Origin: CBIFVZ01 sp966185765
Lineage (GTDB): Bacteria > Pseudomonadota > Gammaproteobacteria > Enterobacterales > Enterobacteriaceae
Assembly (NCBI GenBank): GCA_966185765.1
Contig: CBIFVZ010000014.1
Coordinates: forward strand, 1-51,878
DNA length: 51,878 nt
Direction of reading: 5' to 3'
The position numbers and the translations under genes were made by a program. The number at the start of each line of letters is the position of its first letter. The first letter of the stretch is position 1. Of the stretch, positions 45,025 through 51,878 are shown one piece after another. The notes under the pieces are model-generated. The model made no database searches. It saw only the letters and a program-made list of their open reading frames with translations, and was not told the DNA's origin.

Positions 45025-45743
45025 CCGAATTCCCGCTTGATGACAACGCCCCGCGCATTCTGATTGTTGAAGATGAGCCAAAACTCGGGCAGCTGTTAAT
45101 AGACTATCTGCGTGCGGCAAGCTATGCGCCAACGCTCATTACCCACGGTAACGAGGTGCTGGCTTACGTTAAACAAACGCCGCCGGACCTGATTTTGCTC
45201 GACCTGATGCTGCCCGGCACCGACGGGCTGAGCCTGTGTCGGGAAATACGTCGCTTCTCCGAAGTACCGATTGTTATGGTCACCGCTAAAGTTGAAGAAA
45301 TTGACAGGCTGCTGGGCCTGGAGATTGGTGCGGATGACTATATCTGCAAGCCCTACAGCCCGCGTGAGGTGGTCGCACGGGTGAAAACCATTTTGCGCCG
45401 CTGCCGTCCGCTGCGTGAAGCCCAGGCGGCAATCGAAGAACAGCCGCTAATTATTGATGAAGGTCGCTTCCAGGCCAGCTGGCGCGGGAACGTGCTGGAC
45501 TTAACGCCAGCGGAGTTTCGTTTACTGAAAACACTCTCCAGCGAGCCGGGTAAGGTGTTCTCACGCGAACATCTGCTTAACCACCTGTATGATGATTACC
45601 GCGTGGTGACTGACCGTACTATCGACAGCCACATTAAAAACCTGCGGCGCAAGCTTGAGGCGCACGATGCCGAGCAGCCGTTTATCCGCGCGGTGTATGG
45701 CGTAGGCTACCGCTGGGAGGCGGAGGCAAGCCGGGTGGTGTAG
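45021..45743 (+). CDS. baeR: response regulator BaeR
   Basis: A 240-residue OmpR/PhoB-type regulator, identical in length to E. coli. The receiver domain has acidic residues in IVEDEP, the phosphoacceptor Asp61 in LLDLMLPGTDG, and the Lys of CKPYSPRE. The C-terminal winged helix contains LTPAEFRLLKTL and the recognition-helix region VVTDRTIDSHIKNLRRKL. The ATG at 45021 overlaps baeS by 4 nt. The longer frame from 44907 is inside baeS. It activates mdtABCD-baeSR from the site near 34.63 kb. Confidence 0.98.
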   Translation: MTEFPLDDNAPRILIVEDEPKLGQLLIDYLRAASYAPTLITHGNEVLAYVKQTPPDLILLDLMLPGTDGLSLCREIRRFSEVPIVMVTAKVEEIDRLLGLEIGADDYICKPYSPREVVARVKTILRRCRPLREAQAAIEEQPLIIDEGRFQASWRGNVLDLTPAEFRLLKTLSSEPGKVFSREHLLNHLYDDYRVVTDRTIDSHIKNLRRKLEAHDAEQPFIRAVYGVGYRWEAEASRVV

Positions 45744-45884
45744 GCCACAAGCCATCCAGCCCTGCGCTTTTCGTTCAGGTTGCGTTAGTCAAGCATTCTT
45801 ATTTGCTCAATAAACCCGCGATAGTTTACTGTGAGAGTGATAAAACATTGGCGCTAACGGACAACAGCGTGAAAAGGAAATCAC

Positions 45885-46154
45885 ATGCAGACTTTTGTCT
45901 TTTGGTCTAAAAATGACAGCCTCAATATTTATCCAAAATCAGCGCTTAGCATCGCTGATCAAAAAACGCTTAAGGCAAGCGGATTTTCCAGAGTCGCGTT
46001 TGAAACACATGCTGAAAATGAGGAACTGGCACTTGAGCAGTATTTCTCGCATTTTGACGCAAATACACATGAGTTACGGGTGTTTACCCATACGCATGTA
46101 TTCTTAATCCTGCTCGGTCTGGGTCTTTTTTTTACCTTATGGCTGGCGAAATAA
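45885..46154 (+). CDS. small predicted membrane protein, unrecognised
   Basis: I do not recognise this 89-residue protein. Residues 1-68 are soluble and mildly acidic (paired Glu/Ala around HAENEELALEQYFSHFD). Residues 71-88 form a single C-terminal hydrophobic helix (VFLILLGLGLFFTLWLA), giving a tail-anchored arrangement. AAGGA is 6 nt before the ATG, and the composition is clearly AT-richer than baeR and trhP, suggesting different ancestry. It occupies the slot where K-12 has yegP (DUF1508), to which it shows no resemblance. It stands alone with 141 nt before and 229 nt after it. Confidence 0.7.
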   Translation: MQTFVFWSKNDSLNIYPKSALSIADQKTLKASGFSRVAFETHAENEELALEQYFSHFDANTHELRVFTHTHVFLILLGLGLFFTLWLAK

Positions 46155-46247
46155 ACTGGCTAATTTGACAGATCTTGCGGTCTGACTCCCTGCACCAGTA
46201 TAAGTAACTCGCCCTGGCTCCTGGTAACCCGGTTGTACGTTTATACT

Positions 46248-46354
46248 GCGCCAGCATATCGCCAGCGGTTTACTCCCCTGCCCGCTGGCGCTACAATTCC
46301 CGCCCTTAATTTGTGGTAATGCACTCGCGTATTGCCGCCTCATCAGGTGAGGCG
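46248..46354 (+). other. structured leader upstream of trhP
   Basis: CGCCAGCG (46,260-46,267) pairs with CGCTGGCG (46,283-46,290). A second copy, GCGCCAGC (46,248-46,255), can pair with the overlapping GCTGGCGC (46,284-46,291), so the two stems are mutually exclusive. A separate 7-bp stem CGCCTCA/TGAGGCG (46,336-46,354) lies 29 nt before the trhP ATG. The mutually exclusive pairings resemble an attenuator, but no T-run follows them. Confidence 0.45.
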
Positions 46355-46383
46355 ATTCTGACCTGTCATCAGACGAGACCATC

Positions 46384-47742
46384 ATGTTTAAACCAGAACT
46401 GCTTTCCCCGGCCGGGACGCTGAAAAATATGCGCTACGCCTTTGCCTACGGCGCTGACGCCGTTTATGCGGGCCAGCCACGCTACAGCCTGCGCGTGCGT
46501 AACAACGAATTTAATCACGAGAACCTGGCGCTCGGCATCCAGGAAGCTCATGCGCTTGGCAAAAAGTTTTACGTGGTAGTAAACATTGCTCCGCATAACG
46601 CCAAACTCAAAACCTTTATCCGCGACCTGAAGCCGGTTGTTGATATGGGGCCTGACGCGCTTATCATGTCTGACCCCGGCCTGATTATGATGGTACGCGA
46701 GGCGTTTCCGCAGATGGATATTCATCTGTCGGTGCAGGCCAACGCCGTTAACTGGGCGACAGTGAAGTTCTGGAAACAAATGGGCCTCACGCGCGTGATT
46801 CTTTCGCGTGAGCTGTCGATTGAGGAAATTGCTGAAATTCGCGAGCAGGTGCCGGATATGGAGATTGAAATCTTCGTACACGGCGCACTGTGTATGGCCT
46901 ACTCCGGGCGCTGCCTGCTGTCTGGCTACATCAACAAACGCGACCCGAACCAGGGCACCTGCACCAATGCCTGCCGCTGGGAATACAACGTACAGGAAGG
47001 CAAAGAGGACGACACCGGTAATATCGTGCACACCCATGAGCCGATCCCGGTGCAAAACGTCGAGCCGACGCTTGGCGAAGGTGAGCCGACCAGCAAAGTC
47101 TTCATGATTGAAGAAGCCCAGCGCCCAGGCGAGTACATGAGCGCATTTGAAGACGAGCACGGCACCTACATCATGAACTCCAAAGACCTGCGCGCTATCC
47201 AGCACGTAGAGCGCCTGACCCAGCTTGGCGTGCATTCGCTTAAAATCGAAGGTCGTACCAAATCGTTCTATTACTGCGCCCGCACCGCGCAGGTATATCG
47301 CCAGGCCATTGACGATGCCGCAGCCGGTAAGCCTTTTGACCAGTCCCTGCTGACTACGCTTGAAAGCCTCGCCCACCGTGGTTACACCGAGGGTTTTCTG
47401 CGCCGTCACACCCATGACAGCTACCAGAACTACGATTACGGCTATTCCTTGTCTGAGCGTCAACAGTTCGTGGGCGAGTTCACCGGTGAGCGCCGGGGTG
47501 ACTTTGCCGCGGTAGACGTGAAAAACAAATTCAGCGTTGGCGACAGCCTGGAAATGATGACGCCGCACGGCAACATCACCTTTACGCTGGAACAGATGGA
47601 AAACGCCAAAGGCAAGCCGACTGATGTCGCGCCCGGCAACGGTCACACGGTGTGGCTACCCGTACCGCAGGATATCGCGCTGGAATACGGCCTGCTGATG
47701 CGTAATCTTTCCGGGCAAACAACCCGTAACCCGCACGGTTAA
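46384..47742 (+). CDS. trhP: tRNA uridine-34 hydroxylation protein TrhP (YegQ)
   Basis: A 452-residue U32-peptidase-family protein (E. coli 453) needed for prephenate-dependent hydroxylation of U34 to ho5U, the precursor of cmo5U in tRNA. Despite the family name it is not expected to be a protease. The N-terminus MFKPELLSPAGTLKNMRYAFAYGADAVYAG and the cysteine-containing GALCMAYSGRCLLSGY and GTCTNACRWEY (likely Fe-S ligands) are conserved. A long antisense frame over it (46,369-47,646) is a codon-bias shadow. Confidence 0.97.
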   Translation: MFKPELLSPAGTLKNMRYAFAYGADAVYAGQPRYSLRVRNNEFNHENLALGIQEAHALGKKFYVVVNIAPHNAKLKTFIRDLKPVVDMGPDALIMSDPGLIMMVREAFPQMDIHLSVQANAVNWATVKFWKQMGLTRVILSRELSIEEIAEIREQVPDMEIEIFVHGALCMAYSGRCLLSGYINKRDPNQGTCTNACRWEYNVQEGKEDDTGNIVHTHEPIPVQNVEPTLGEGEPTSKVFMIEEAQRPGEYMSAFEDEHGTYIMNSKDLRAIQHVERLTQLGVHSLKIEGRTKSFYYCARTAQVYRQAIDDAAAGKPFDQSLLTTLESLAHRGYTEGFLRRHTHDSYQNYDYGYSLSERQQFVGEFTGERRGDFAAVDVKNKFSVGDSLEMMTPHGNITFTLEQMENAKGKPTDVAPGNGHTVWLPVPQDIALEYGLLMRNLSGQTTRNPHG

Positions 47743-47780
47743 TAGTTTACTGGCGTTATTTTTACACTGATGTCAATTTT

Positions 47781-47796
47781 TAAGAAATCGATCACA
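47781..47796 (+). promoter_or_regulatory. CRP site of cyaR (class II position)
   Basis: A perfect right half-site TCACA (47,792-47,796) with a weak left half TAAGA (47,781-47,785) has its centre 42.5 nt upstream of the predicted cyaR start. This is the class II activator position. E. coli CyaR is cAMP-CRP dependent. A TATTAT -10 (47,822-47,827) precedes the RNA start. Confidence 0.65.
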
Positions 47797-47830
47797 GTCA
47801 ACGCGGGTTGTCTGAAAGTAATATTATTAC

Positions 47831-47919
47831 GCTGAGAACAAACACAGAATCAATCATATCGGCAGTACCAGAAATCACCTCCTTCGCCTGTGCGAGCAGC
47901 CTCGCACAGGCGCATTTTT
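47831..47919 (+). ncRNA. cyaR: Hfq-dependent small RNA CyaR (RyeE)
   Basis: About 89 nt, between trhP and yegS exactly as in E. coli. The 5' end GCTGAGAACA and the anti-Shine-Dalgarno seed TACCAGAAATCACCTCCTT (E. coli TACCAGGAACCACCTCCTT) are conserved. The 3' terminator is a perfect 12-bp stem (47,885-47,896 with 47,901-47,912) followed by CATTTTTA. In E. coli CyaR represses ompX, luxS, nadE and yqaE. The region between the 5' end and the seed differs from K-12. Confidence 0.93.
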
Positions 47920-47983
47920 ATACGTTCCCTTATCCCCTGCTTCGGTTACACTCTGTTTATCTTCGTGAAAACCGGGATCAGTC

Positions 47984-48883
47984 ATGGACAAAAACACGCT
48001 CTCTTTTATCGTCATCAACGGCAAAGGTGCTAACAACGACGCGCTGCGCTCGGCGGTTACTCAGCTACGTGAAGAAGGTTACAGTCTGGCCGTGCGCGTA
48101 ACATGGGAGCAAGGCGATGCGGCACGCTACGTTAAAGAGGCCGCAGATCAGGGGGCACAGACGGTTATTGCAGGTGGCGGTGATGGCACCATTAATGAGG
48201 TGGCAACCGCACTTGCGCAGGTTGACGCTGCCAGACGACCGGCGTTGGGCATTGTGCCGCTCGGTACAGCAAATGACTTTGCCACCAGCGCCGGTGTTCC
48301 TGAGGAAATTGACCGCGCACTTCAGCTGGCAGTGGTCGGGCGTGCCTTTCCTGTAGACCTGGTGCGGGTTAATGATGAAGCCTGGTTTATTAACATGGCA
48401 ACCGGCGGCTTCGGTACCCGCATCACTACGCAAACGCCGGAAAAACTCAAGGCAGCGCTAGGCGGTATTTCCTACTTTATTCACGGTATGCTGCGCCTTG
48501 ATACACTCAAGCCGGATCGCTGTGAAATTCGTGGCGAGAACTTCCACTGGCAGGGCGACGCGCTGGTTATCGGCATCGGTAATGGCCGCCAGGCGGGTGG
48601 CGGACAGGAATTGTGTCCACAAGCGCTTATCGATGACGGGCTGTTACAGCTGCGTATTTTTACCGGCGAGGAGCTATTACCCGCCCTGTTCAATACCCTC
48701 ACCCGCCCGGGAGAAAATGCGAATGTGGTGGATGCCGAATCCGCCTGGTTTGAAATTACCTCGCCGCACGACATTGTATTTAATCTCGACGGTGAGCCAT
48801 TGAGCGGACACACGTTTCGCATTGAGGTAGAGCCAGGAGCACTGAGCTGTCGTCTGCCGCCAGACTGCCCGCTGCTGAAATAA
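47984..48883 (+). CDS. yegS: lipid kinase YegS
   Basis: A 299-residue diacylglycerol/sphingosine-kinase-fold protein; E. coli YegS phosphorylates phosphatidylglycerol in vitro. The nucleotide-binding motif GGGDGTINEVA (about 62-72) and VPLGTANDFA (about 91-100) are clear. A C-terminal beta-sandwich domain has NLDGEPLSG. The ATG follows the cyaR terminator by 64 nt with a weak GGGATC ribosome site. Confidence 0.97.
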   Translation: MDKNTLSFIVINGKGANNDALRSAVTQLREEGYSLAVRVTWEQGDAARYVKEAADQGAQTVIAGGGDGTINEVATALAQVDAARRPALGIVPLGTANDFATSAGVPEEIDRALQLAVVGRAFPVDLVRVNDEAWFINMATGGFGTRITTQTPEKLKAALGGISYFIHGMLRLDTLKPDRCEIRGENFHWQGDALVIGIGNGRQAGGGQELCPQALIDDGLLQLRIFTGEELLPALFNTLTRPGENANVVDAESAWFEITSPHDIVFNLDGEPLSGHTFRIEVEPGALSCRLPPDCPLLK

Positions 48884-48908
48884 CTGACGTTTACGTTGCT
48901 ACACCATC

Positions 48909-48948
48909 AAAAATGCCGGTAAGCGCAACGCTTACCGGCATCATTTTT
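48909..48948. terminator. bidirectional terminator between yegS and fbaB
   Basis: A 13-bp perfect stem (48,913-48,925 and 48,929-48,941, CAA loop) has AAAAA to its left and, after CA, TTTTT to its right. It ends the convergent yegS and fbaB transcripts. Confidence 0.92.
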
Positions 48949-48964
48949 CCTGTGCGGTCTTTCC

Positions 48965-50017
48965 TCAGGCAATGGTCACTTTGTGGTCCAGATATACGTC
49001 CTGCACGGCGTTAATCAGGCGCACACCGTCAGCCATTGATTTCTTGAACGCTTTACGCCCCAGAATCAGTCCCATACCGCCTGCACGTTTATTGATAACC
49101 GCCGTGCGCACGGCATCAGCAAGGTCCGTTTCGCCGCCAGATGCACCGCCAGAGTTGATCAGTCCGGCACGTCCCATATAGCAGTTAGCCAACTGGTAAC
49201 GCACGAGATCGATGGGGTTATCGGTAGTCAGTTTGCTGTACACGCGATCGTCGGTATAGCCAAAACCAATCGCCTTATAGCCGCCGTTATTTTCCGCCAT
49301 TTTCTGCTTCACAATATCGGCGCCAATGGTAGCCGCAAGATGGTTTGCCTGGCCGGTCAGGTCCGCGCTGGCGTGATAGTCCACCCCGTCTTTTTTGAAA
49401 CCTGAGTTACGCAGATAGGCCCACAGCACCGTCACCATACCCAACTCATGCGCCCGTTCAAAGGCCGCAGAAATCTCCTCAATCTGGCGGCGTGATTGCT
49501 CAGAGCCAAAATAGATAGTCGCACCGACGGCCACCGCGCCCATAGTAAAGGCCTGTTCCACGCTGGCGTACAGGGTCTGGTCGTACTGAGTGGGGTAGCT
49601 CAGCGTTTCATTGTGGTTAATTTTTACCAGAAACGGAATGCGGTGGGCGTAGCGGCGCGCCACCGAGGCCAGCACGCCGTAGGTGGACGCCACACAGTTG
49701 CAACCAGCCTCAATAGCCAGTTCAACAATATTCTTCGGGTCAAAATAGAGCGGATTAGCCGCAAACGAGGCACCCGCAGAATGCTCCACGCCCTGGTCCA
49801 CCGGCAGGATGGACAGATAGCCGGTGCCCGCCAGGCGGCCCGTGTTGTAGAGCGTTTGCATGTTGCGAAGTACCGCTGGAGAACGGTTATTGTCCACCAT
49901 TACGCGCGAAACATAATCGCTACCGGGCAGAGAGAGCTGGTCGGCCGGAATAGTCATACAACGATGCTGTAACAGCGTGTCAGCGTCTTTACCCAGCAAC
50001 TGCGCAATATCAGTCAT
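48965..50017 (-). CDS. fbaB: class I fructose-bisphosphate aldolase FbaB (DhnA type)
   Basis: Cleaves fructose-1,6-bisphosphate; in E. coli it serves mainly in gluconeogenic growth. It has 350 residues as in E. coli. It is a Schiff-base aldolase of the archaeal/DhnA family, with the catalytic Lys237 in GADIVKQKM, PVDQGVEHS near residue 72 and INSGGASGG near the C-terminus binding phosphate. The ATG at 50017 (MTDIAQLLGKDADTLL) has GGGAG upstream; the frame from 50083 includes a hairpin-containing leader and is not the start. Confidence 0.97.
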   Translation of the reverse strand: MTDIAQLLGKDADTLLQHRCMTIPADQLSLPGSDYVSRVMVDNNRSPAVLRNMQTLYNTGRLAGTGYLSILPVDQGVEHSAGASFAANPLYFDPKNIVELAIEAGCNCVASTYGVLASVARRYAHRIPFLVKINHNETLSYPTQYDQTLYASVEQAFTMGAVAVGATIYFGSEQSRRQIEEISAAFERAHELGMVTVLWAYLRNSGFKKDGVDYHASADLTGQANHLAATIGADIVKQKMAENNGGYKAIGFGYTDDRVYSKLTTDNPIDLVRYQLANCYMGRAGLINSGGASGGETDLADAVRTAVINKRAGGMGLILGRKAFKKSMADGVRLINAVQDVYLDHKVTIA

Positions 50018-50034
50018 AATACACTCCCGTCTCG

Positions 50035-50092
50035 GCGGCAGGCACGACGCCTGCCGCTCCAGTTTAGTCCTCGCCCGCGTCATACGGCGGGC
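50035..50092 (-). other. hairpins in the fbaB upstream region
   Basis: A perfect 9-bp stem GCGGCAGGC/GCCTGCCGC (50,035-50,057, five-base loop) lies 18 nt before the fbaB start codon. A GCCCGC/GCGGGC stem (50,073-50,092) is next to it. There is no T-run, so they are more likely mRNA leader structures, or remnants of a thiD 3' end, than terminators. The remaining 105 nt to thiD show only a 6-bp CTGGCA/TGCCAG stem. Confidence 0.5.
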
Positions 50093-50197
50093 ATCCTAAT
50101 CCTGGTCTTCTCAGAGGCGTATTACCAGCCATGCGGCTGTTTTCAGTTAATTCCGCTGGCACGCTTCACTGCCAGGCACTACGTGGGCTGATGCGTT

Positions 50198-50998
50198 TCA
50201 CCACCATGCATGAAAATGATGTACCGGCCCGTGACCGTGCCCCACTTCCAGGCTGTCGGCCTGTGCCAGCGCCTGCGAAAGCCAGGTTTTGGCTTCGGCA
50301 ACGGTGTTAGCCCAGTCGGTATGGCGCGGCCTGAGTGCCGCCAGCGCAGCAGAGAGCGTACAGCCCGTGCCGTGGGTATTTTTAGTCTGAATGCGTGGTG
50401 CGGTAAAACGCTGTATGCCCTCGCGCGTAAACAGCCAGTCAGGGCTTTCACCGTTATCCAGATGCCCGCCTTTCATCAGTACGGCCTCACAGCCGAGCGC
50501 CATCAGCGCCTTGCCCTGCTCATGCATCTCCCGCTCGCTGGTAGCAACCGGACCATCGAGCAGCGCAGCGGCTTCCGGCAGGTTTGGCGTTATCAGCGAC
50601 ACCTGCGGTAACAGACGCTCGCGCAGGGTTGATACCGCAGAAGATGACAGCAGCGGGTCGCCGCTTTTGGCCAGCATCACGGTATCGAGCACCACCGTTT
50701 GTACCTGCCAGTGCGCCAGGCGCTCTGCAACCGCTTCGACAATATCAGTCTCAGCCAGCATGCCAATTTTAGTGGTATCAATGCGCACATCGCTGAATAC
50801 CGAGTCGAGTTGTGCGGCAACAAAATCAGGTTCAATACGGTATACCGACTGTACGCCGAGCGTGTTCTGCGCCACCAGCGCGGTAATCACGCTGGTGCCA
50901 TAGGCTCCGAGCGCCGAAAAGGTCTTCAGGTCGGCCTGAATGCCCGCGCCGCCGCTGGGGTCGGTGCCTGCGATAGTCAGTGCGTTAATGCGCTTCAT
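50198..50998 (-). CDS. thiD: hydroxymethylpyrimidine (phosphate) kinase ThiD
   Basis: Phosphorylates HMP to HMP-P and HMP-PP in thiamine synthesis and salvage. It is a 266-residue ribokinase-family protein, equal to E. coli. N-terminal INALTIAGTDPSGGAGIQADLKTF binds HMP, and the ATP/anion-hole motif KNTHGTGCTLSAALAA holds the catalytic cysteine. It overlaps thiM by 4 nt, forming a thiMD salvage operon. Confidence 0.98.
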   Translation of the reverse strand: MKRINALTIAGTDPSGGAGIQADLKTFSALGAYGTSVITALVAQNTLGVQSVYRIEPDFVAAQLDSVFSDVRIDTTKIGMLAETDIVEAVAERLAHWQVQTVVLDTVMLAKSGDPLLSSSAVSTLRERLLPQVSLITPNLPEAAALLDGPVATSEREMHEQGKALMALGCEAVLMKGGHLDNGESPDWLFTREGIQRFTAPRIQTKNTHGTGCTLSAALAALRPRHTDWANTVAEAKTWLSQALAQADSLEVGHGHGPVHHFHAWW

Positions 50999-51783
50999 GC
51001 TTGCCCCTCCACGTTATGTAACCACAGGGCATCAAGAAAAGCCGACATAAAACTACCCGGCCCGTGGCTCTGGCTCAACGCACGCTCGCCTGCACGCGCC
51101 ATTAGCCCACAGGCGGCGGCCACAGCGGTCAGCCTGTCTCCCGGTAATGCACAGACGCTGGCTACTACGGCTGAGAGCGCACAGCCCGTCCCCACCACGC
51201 GCGTCATCATGGCATCGCCACCTGTTACGCTATAGACTCGCTCGCCATCGGTCACATAATCCACTTCACCGGTCACAGCCACTATGGTTGAATAGCGGCG
51301 TGCCAGCTCCTGCGCCGCAGGCAGCGCGGCGGCGGCGCTGTCGGTGCTATCCACCCCACGTCCACCGCGACATTCACCCACCAGGGCCATAATTTCCGAG
51401 GCGTTAGCACGCACTGCGGCGGGCTGCAACGCAAGGACCTCATGGGCAAACGCCGTGCGCAGCGTCAGCGCCCCCACGGCGACCGGGTCAAGCACCCAGG
51501 GCACGCCAGCGGCGTTTGCGCTACTAATAGCCGCACGCATGGCACGGGCACGCGCCGTTGTGATCGTACCAATATTAATCAGCAACGCGCTGGCAATTGC
51601 GCTGAACTGCGCGGCTTCGTCTTCATCAATCACCATAGCGGGGGACGCACCAACGGCGAGCAATACATTGGCGGTAAAGGTCTGGACCACATCGTTGGTC
51701 ATGCAGTGTACGAGCGGGCAATGGTGTCGCAGTAACGCGGCGGTATGCGCAATCTGCGCGTCAGAAAGGGATTCAGTTAGCAC
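50995..51783 (-). CDS. thiM: hydroxyethylthiazole kinase ThiM
   Basis: Phosphorylates the thiazole alcohol in thiamine salvage. It has 262 residues as in E. coli. Conserved PLVHCMTNDVVQTFTANVLLAVGASPAM, DPVAVGA, and the catalytic VVGTGCALSAVVA are visible. It starts at GTG (51,783-51,781) with AGGAG 8 nt upstream; part of this Shine-Dalgarno is inside a hairpin, matching riboswitch control. The N-terminal 15 residues differ from E. coli, but the core is very similar. Confidence 0.96.
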   Translation of the reverse strand: MLTESLSDAQIAHTAALLRHHCPLVHCMTNDVVQTFTANVLLAVGASPAMVIDEDEAAQFSAIASALLINIGTITTARARAMRAAISSANAAGVPWVLDPVAVGALTLRTAFAHEVLALQPAAVRANASEIMALVGECRGGRGVDSTDSAAAALPAAQELARRYSTIVAVTGEVDYVTDGERVYSVTGGDAMMTRVVGTGCALSAVVASVCALPGDRLTAVAAACGLMARAGERALSQSHGPGSFMSAFLDALWLHNVEGQA

Positions 51784-51793
51784 GGTTCAGTCT

Positions 51794-51826
51794 CCTGCCC
51801 GGCGTGAAGAAGGGATACCGGGCAGG
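51794..51826 (-). promoter_or_regulatory. thiM expression-platform hairpin sequestering the Shine-Dalgarno
   Basis: CCTGCCCGG (51,794-51,802) and CCGGGCAGG (51,818-51,826) form a 9-bp stem. On the mRNA its 3' arm includes the first part of CAGGAG, so folding would limit ribosome access. It sits between the riboswitch aptamer and thiM. Confidence 0.75.
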
Positions 51827-51833
51827 CATCTGA

Positions 51834-51878
51834 CTTCCCTACGCTGGCATTATCCAGATCAGGTGGTACGGGTATTTC
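51834..51878 (-). promoter_or_regulatory. TPP riboswitch (thi-box), 5' part outside window
   Basis: The minus strand contains the conserved thi-box core TGATCTGGATAATGCCAGC followed by GTAGGGAAG, the TPP-pyrophosphate-sensing half of the aptamer. The 5' half (with the CUGAGA loop) lies beyond 51,878. Binding of TPP is expected to favour the downstream hairpin and repress thiMD. Confidence 0.93.

Noticed and set aside
46369..47646. 425-codon open frame antisense to trhP
   Set aside because: It mirrors the codon structure of trhP, has no ribosome site and no recognisable domain, and trhP itself is a full-length conserved gene.
1..51878. CRISPR arrays, tRNA genes, insertion sequences, prophage genes
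   Set aside because: No regularly spaced repeats, no tRNA-like cloverleaf next to coding gaps, and no transposase, integrase or phage proteins were seen; nearly all sequence is assigned to backbone genes.

Overview
The window is a chromosomal segment of an enteric bacterium (Enterobacteriaceae). The gene set and order follow the Escherichia/Salmonella/Enterobacter backbone from the O-antigen/colanic-acid junction through wca, yegH, asmA-dcd-udk, alkA, yegD, mdtABCD-baeSR, trhP, cyaR, yegS, fbaB and thiDM. Most proteins match E. coli K-12 lengths to within a few residues. Several linking genes differ from K-12, so this is a related non-Escherichia genus; the sequence alone does not fix which.

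Positions 1-23,600 (all minus strand) hold the 3'-truncated epimerase gene gnu and then the complete 20-gene colanic acid operon, read right to left: wza-wzb-wzc-wcaA-B-C-D-E-F-gmd-fcl-gmm-wcaI-cpsB-cpsG-wcaJ-wzxC-wcaK-L-M. The operon is preceded by an RcsAB box (23,834-23,847) and a full JUMPstart/ops element (23,755-23,793), the signatures of Rcs phosphorelay activation and RfaH antitermination. It supplies GDP-fucose synthesis (cpsB, cpsG, gmd, fcl), lipid-linked repeat assembly (wcaJ and the glycosyl-, acetyl- and pyruvyltransferases), flipping (wzxC), polymerisation (wcaD) and Wza-Wzb-Wzc export control. Unusual here are a 251-nt structured non-coding gap between wcaF and gmd and a 13-bp hairpin between cpsG and wcaJ.

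Positions 24,300-34,400 hold yegH, a NIPSNAP-family gene not seen at this place in K-12, asmA-dcd-udk, alkA (with an Ada-type operator), yegD, a very hairpin-rich intergenic region (32,265-32,451), and a methyl-accepting chemotaxis protein gene. The chemoreceptor gene carries a near-consensus sigma-28 promoter and its protein has the five-residue amino-acid-binding signature of dCACHE sensors. The K-12 genes yegE, yegI, yegL and the sib toxin-antitoxin repeats are absent.

Positions 34,400-51,878 hold the multidrug efflux/envelope-stress operon mdtABCD-baeSR, a small unrecognised membrane protein where K-12 has yegP, trhP with a structured leader, the Hfq-dependent sRNA cyaR with a class-II CRP site, yegS, fbaB, and thiM-thiD led by a TPP riboswitch cut by the right edge of the window. 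I found no tRNA, rRNA, insertion sequence, prophage or CRISPR array. The most interesting undescribed candidates are the five-hairpin region at 32.3-32.5 kb, the wcaF-gmd gap, and the FliA-driven chemoreceptor insertion.
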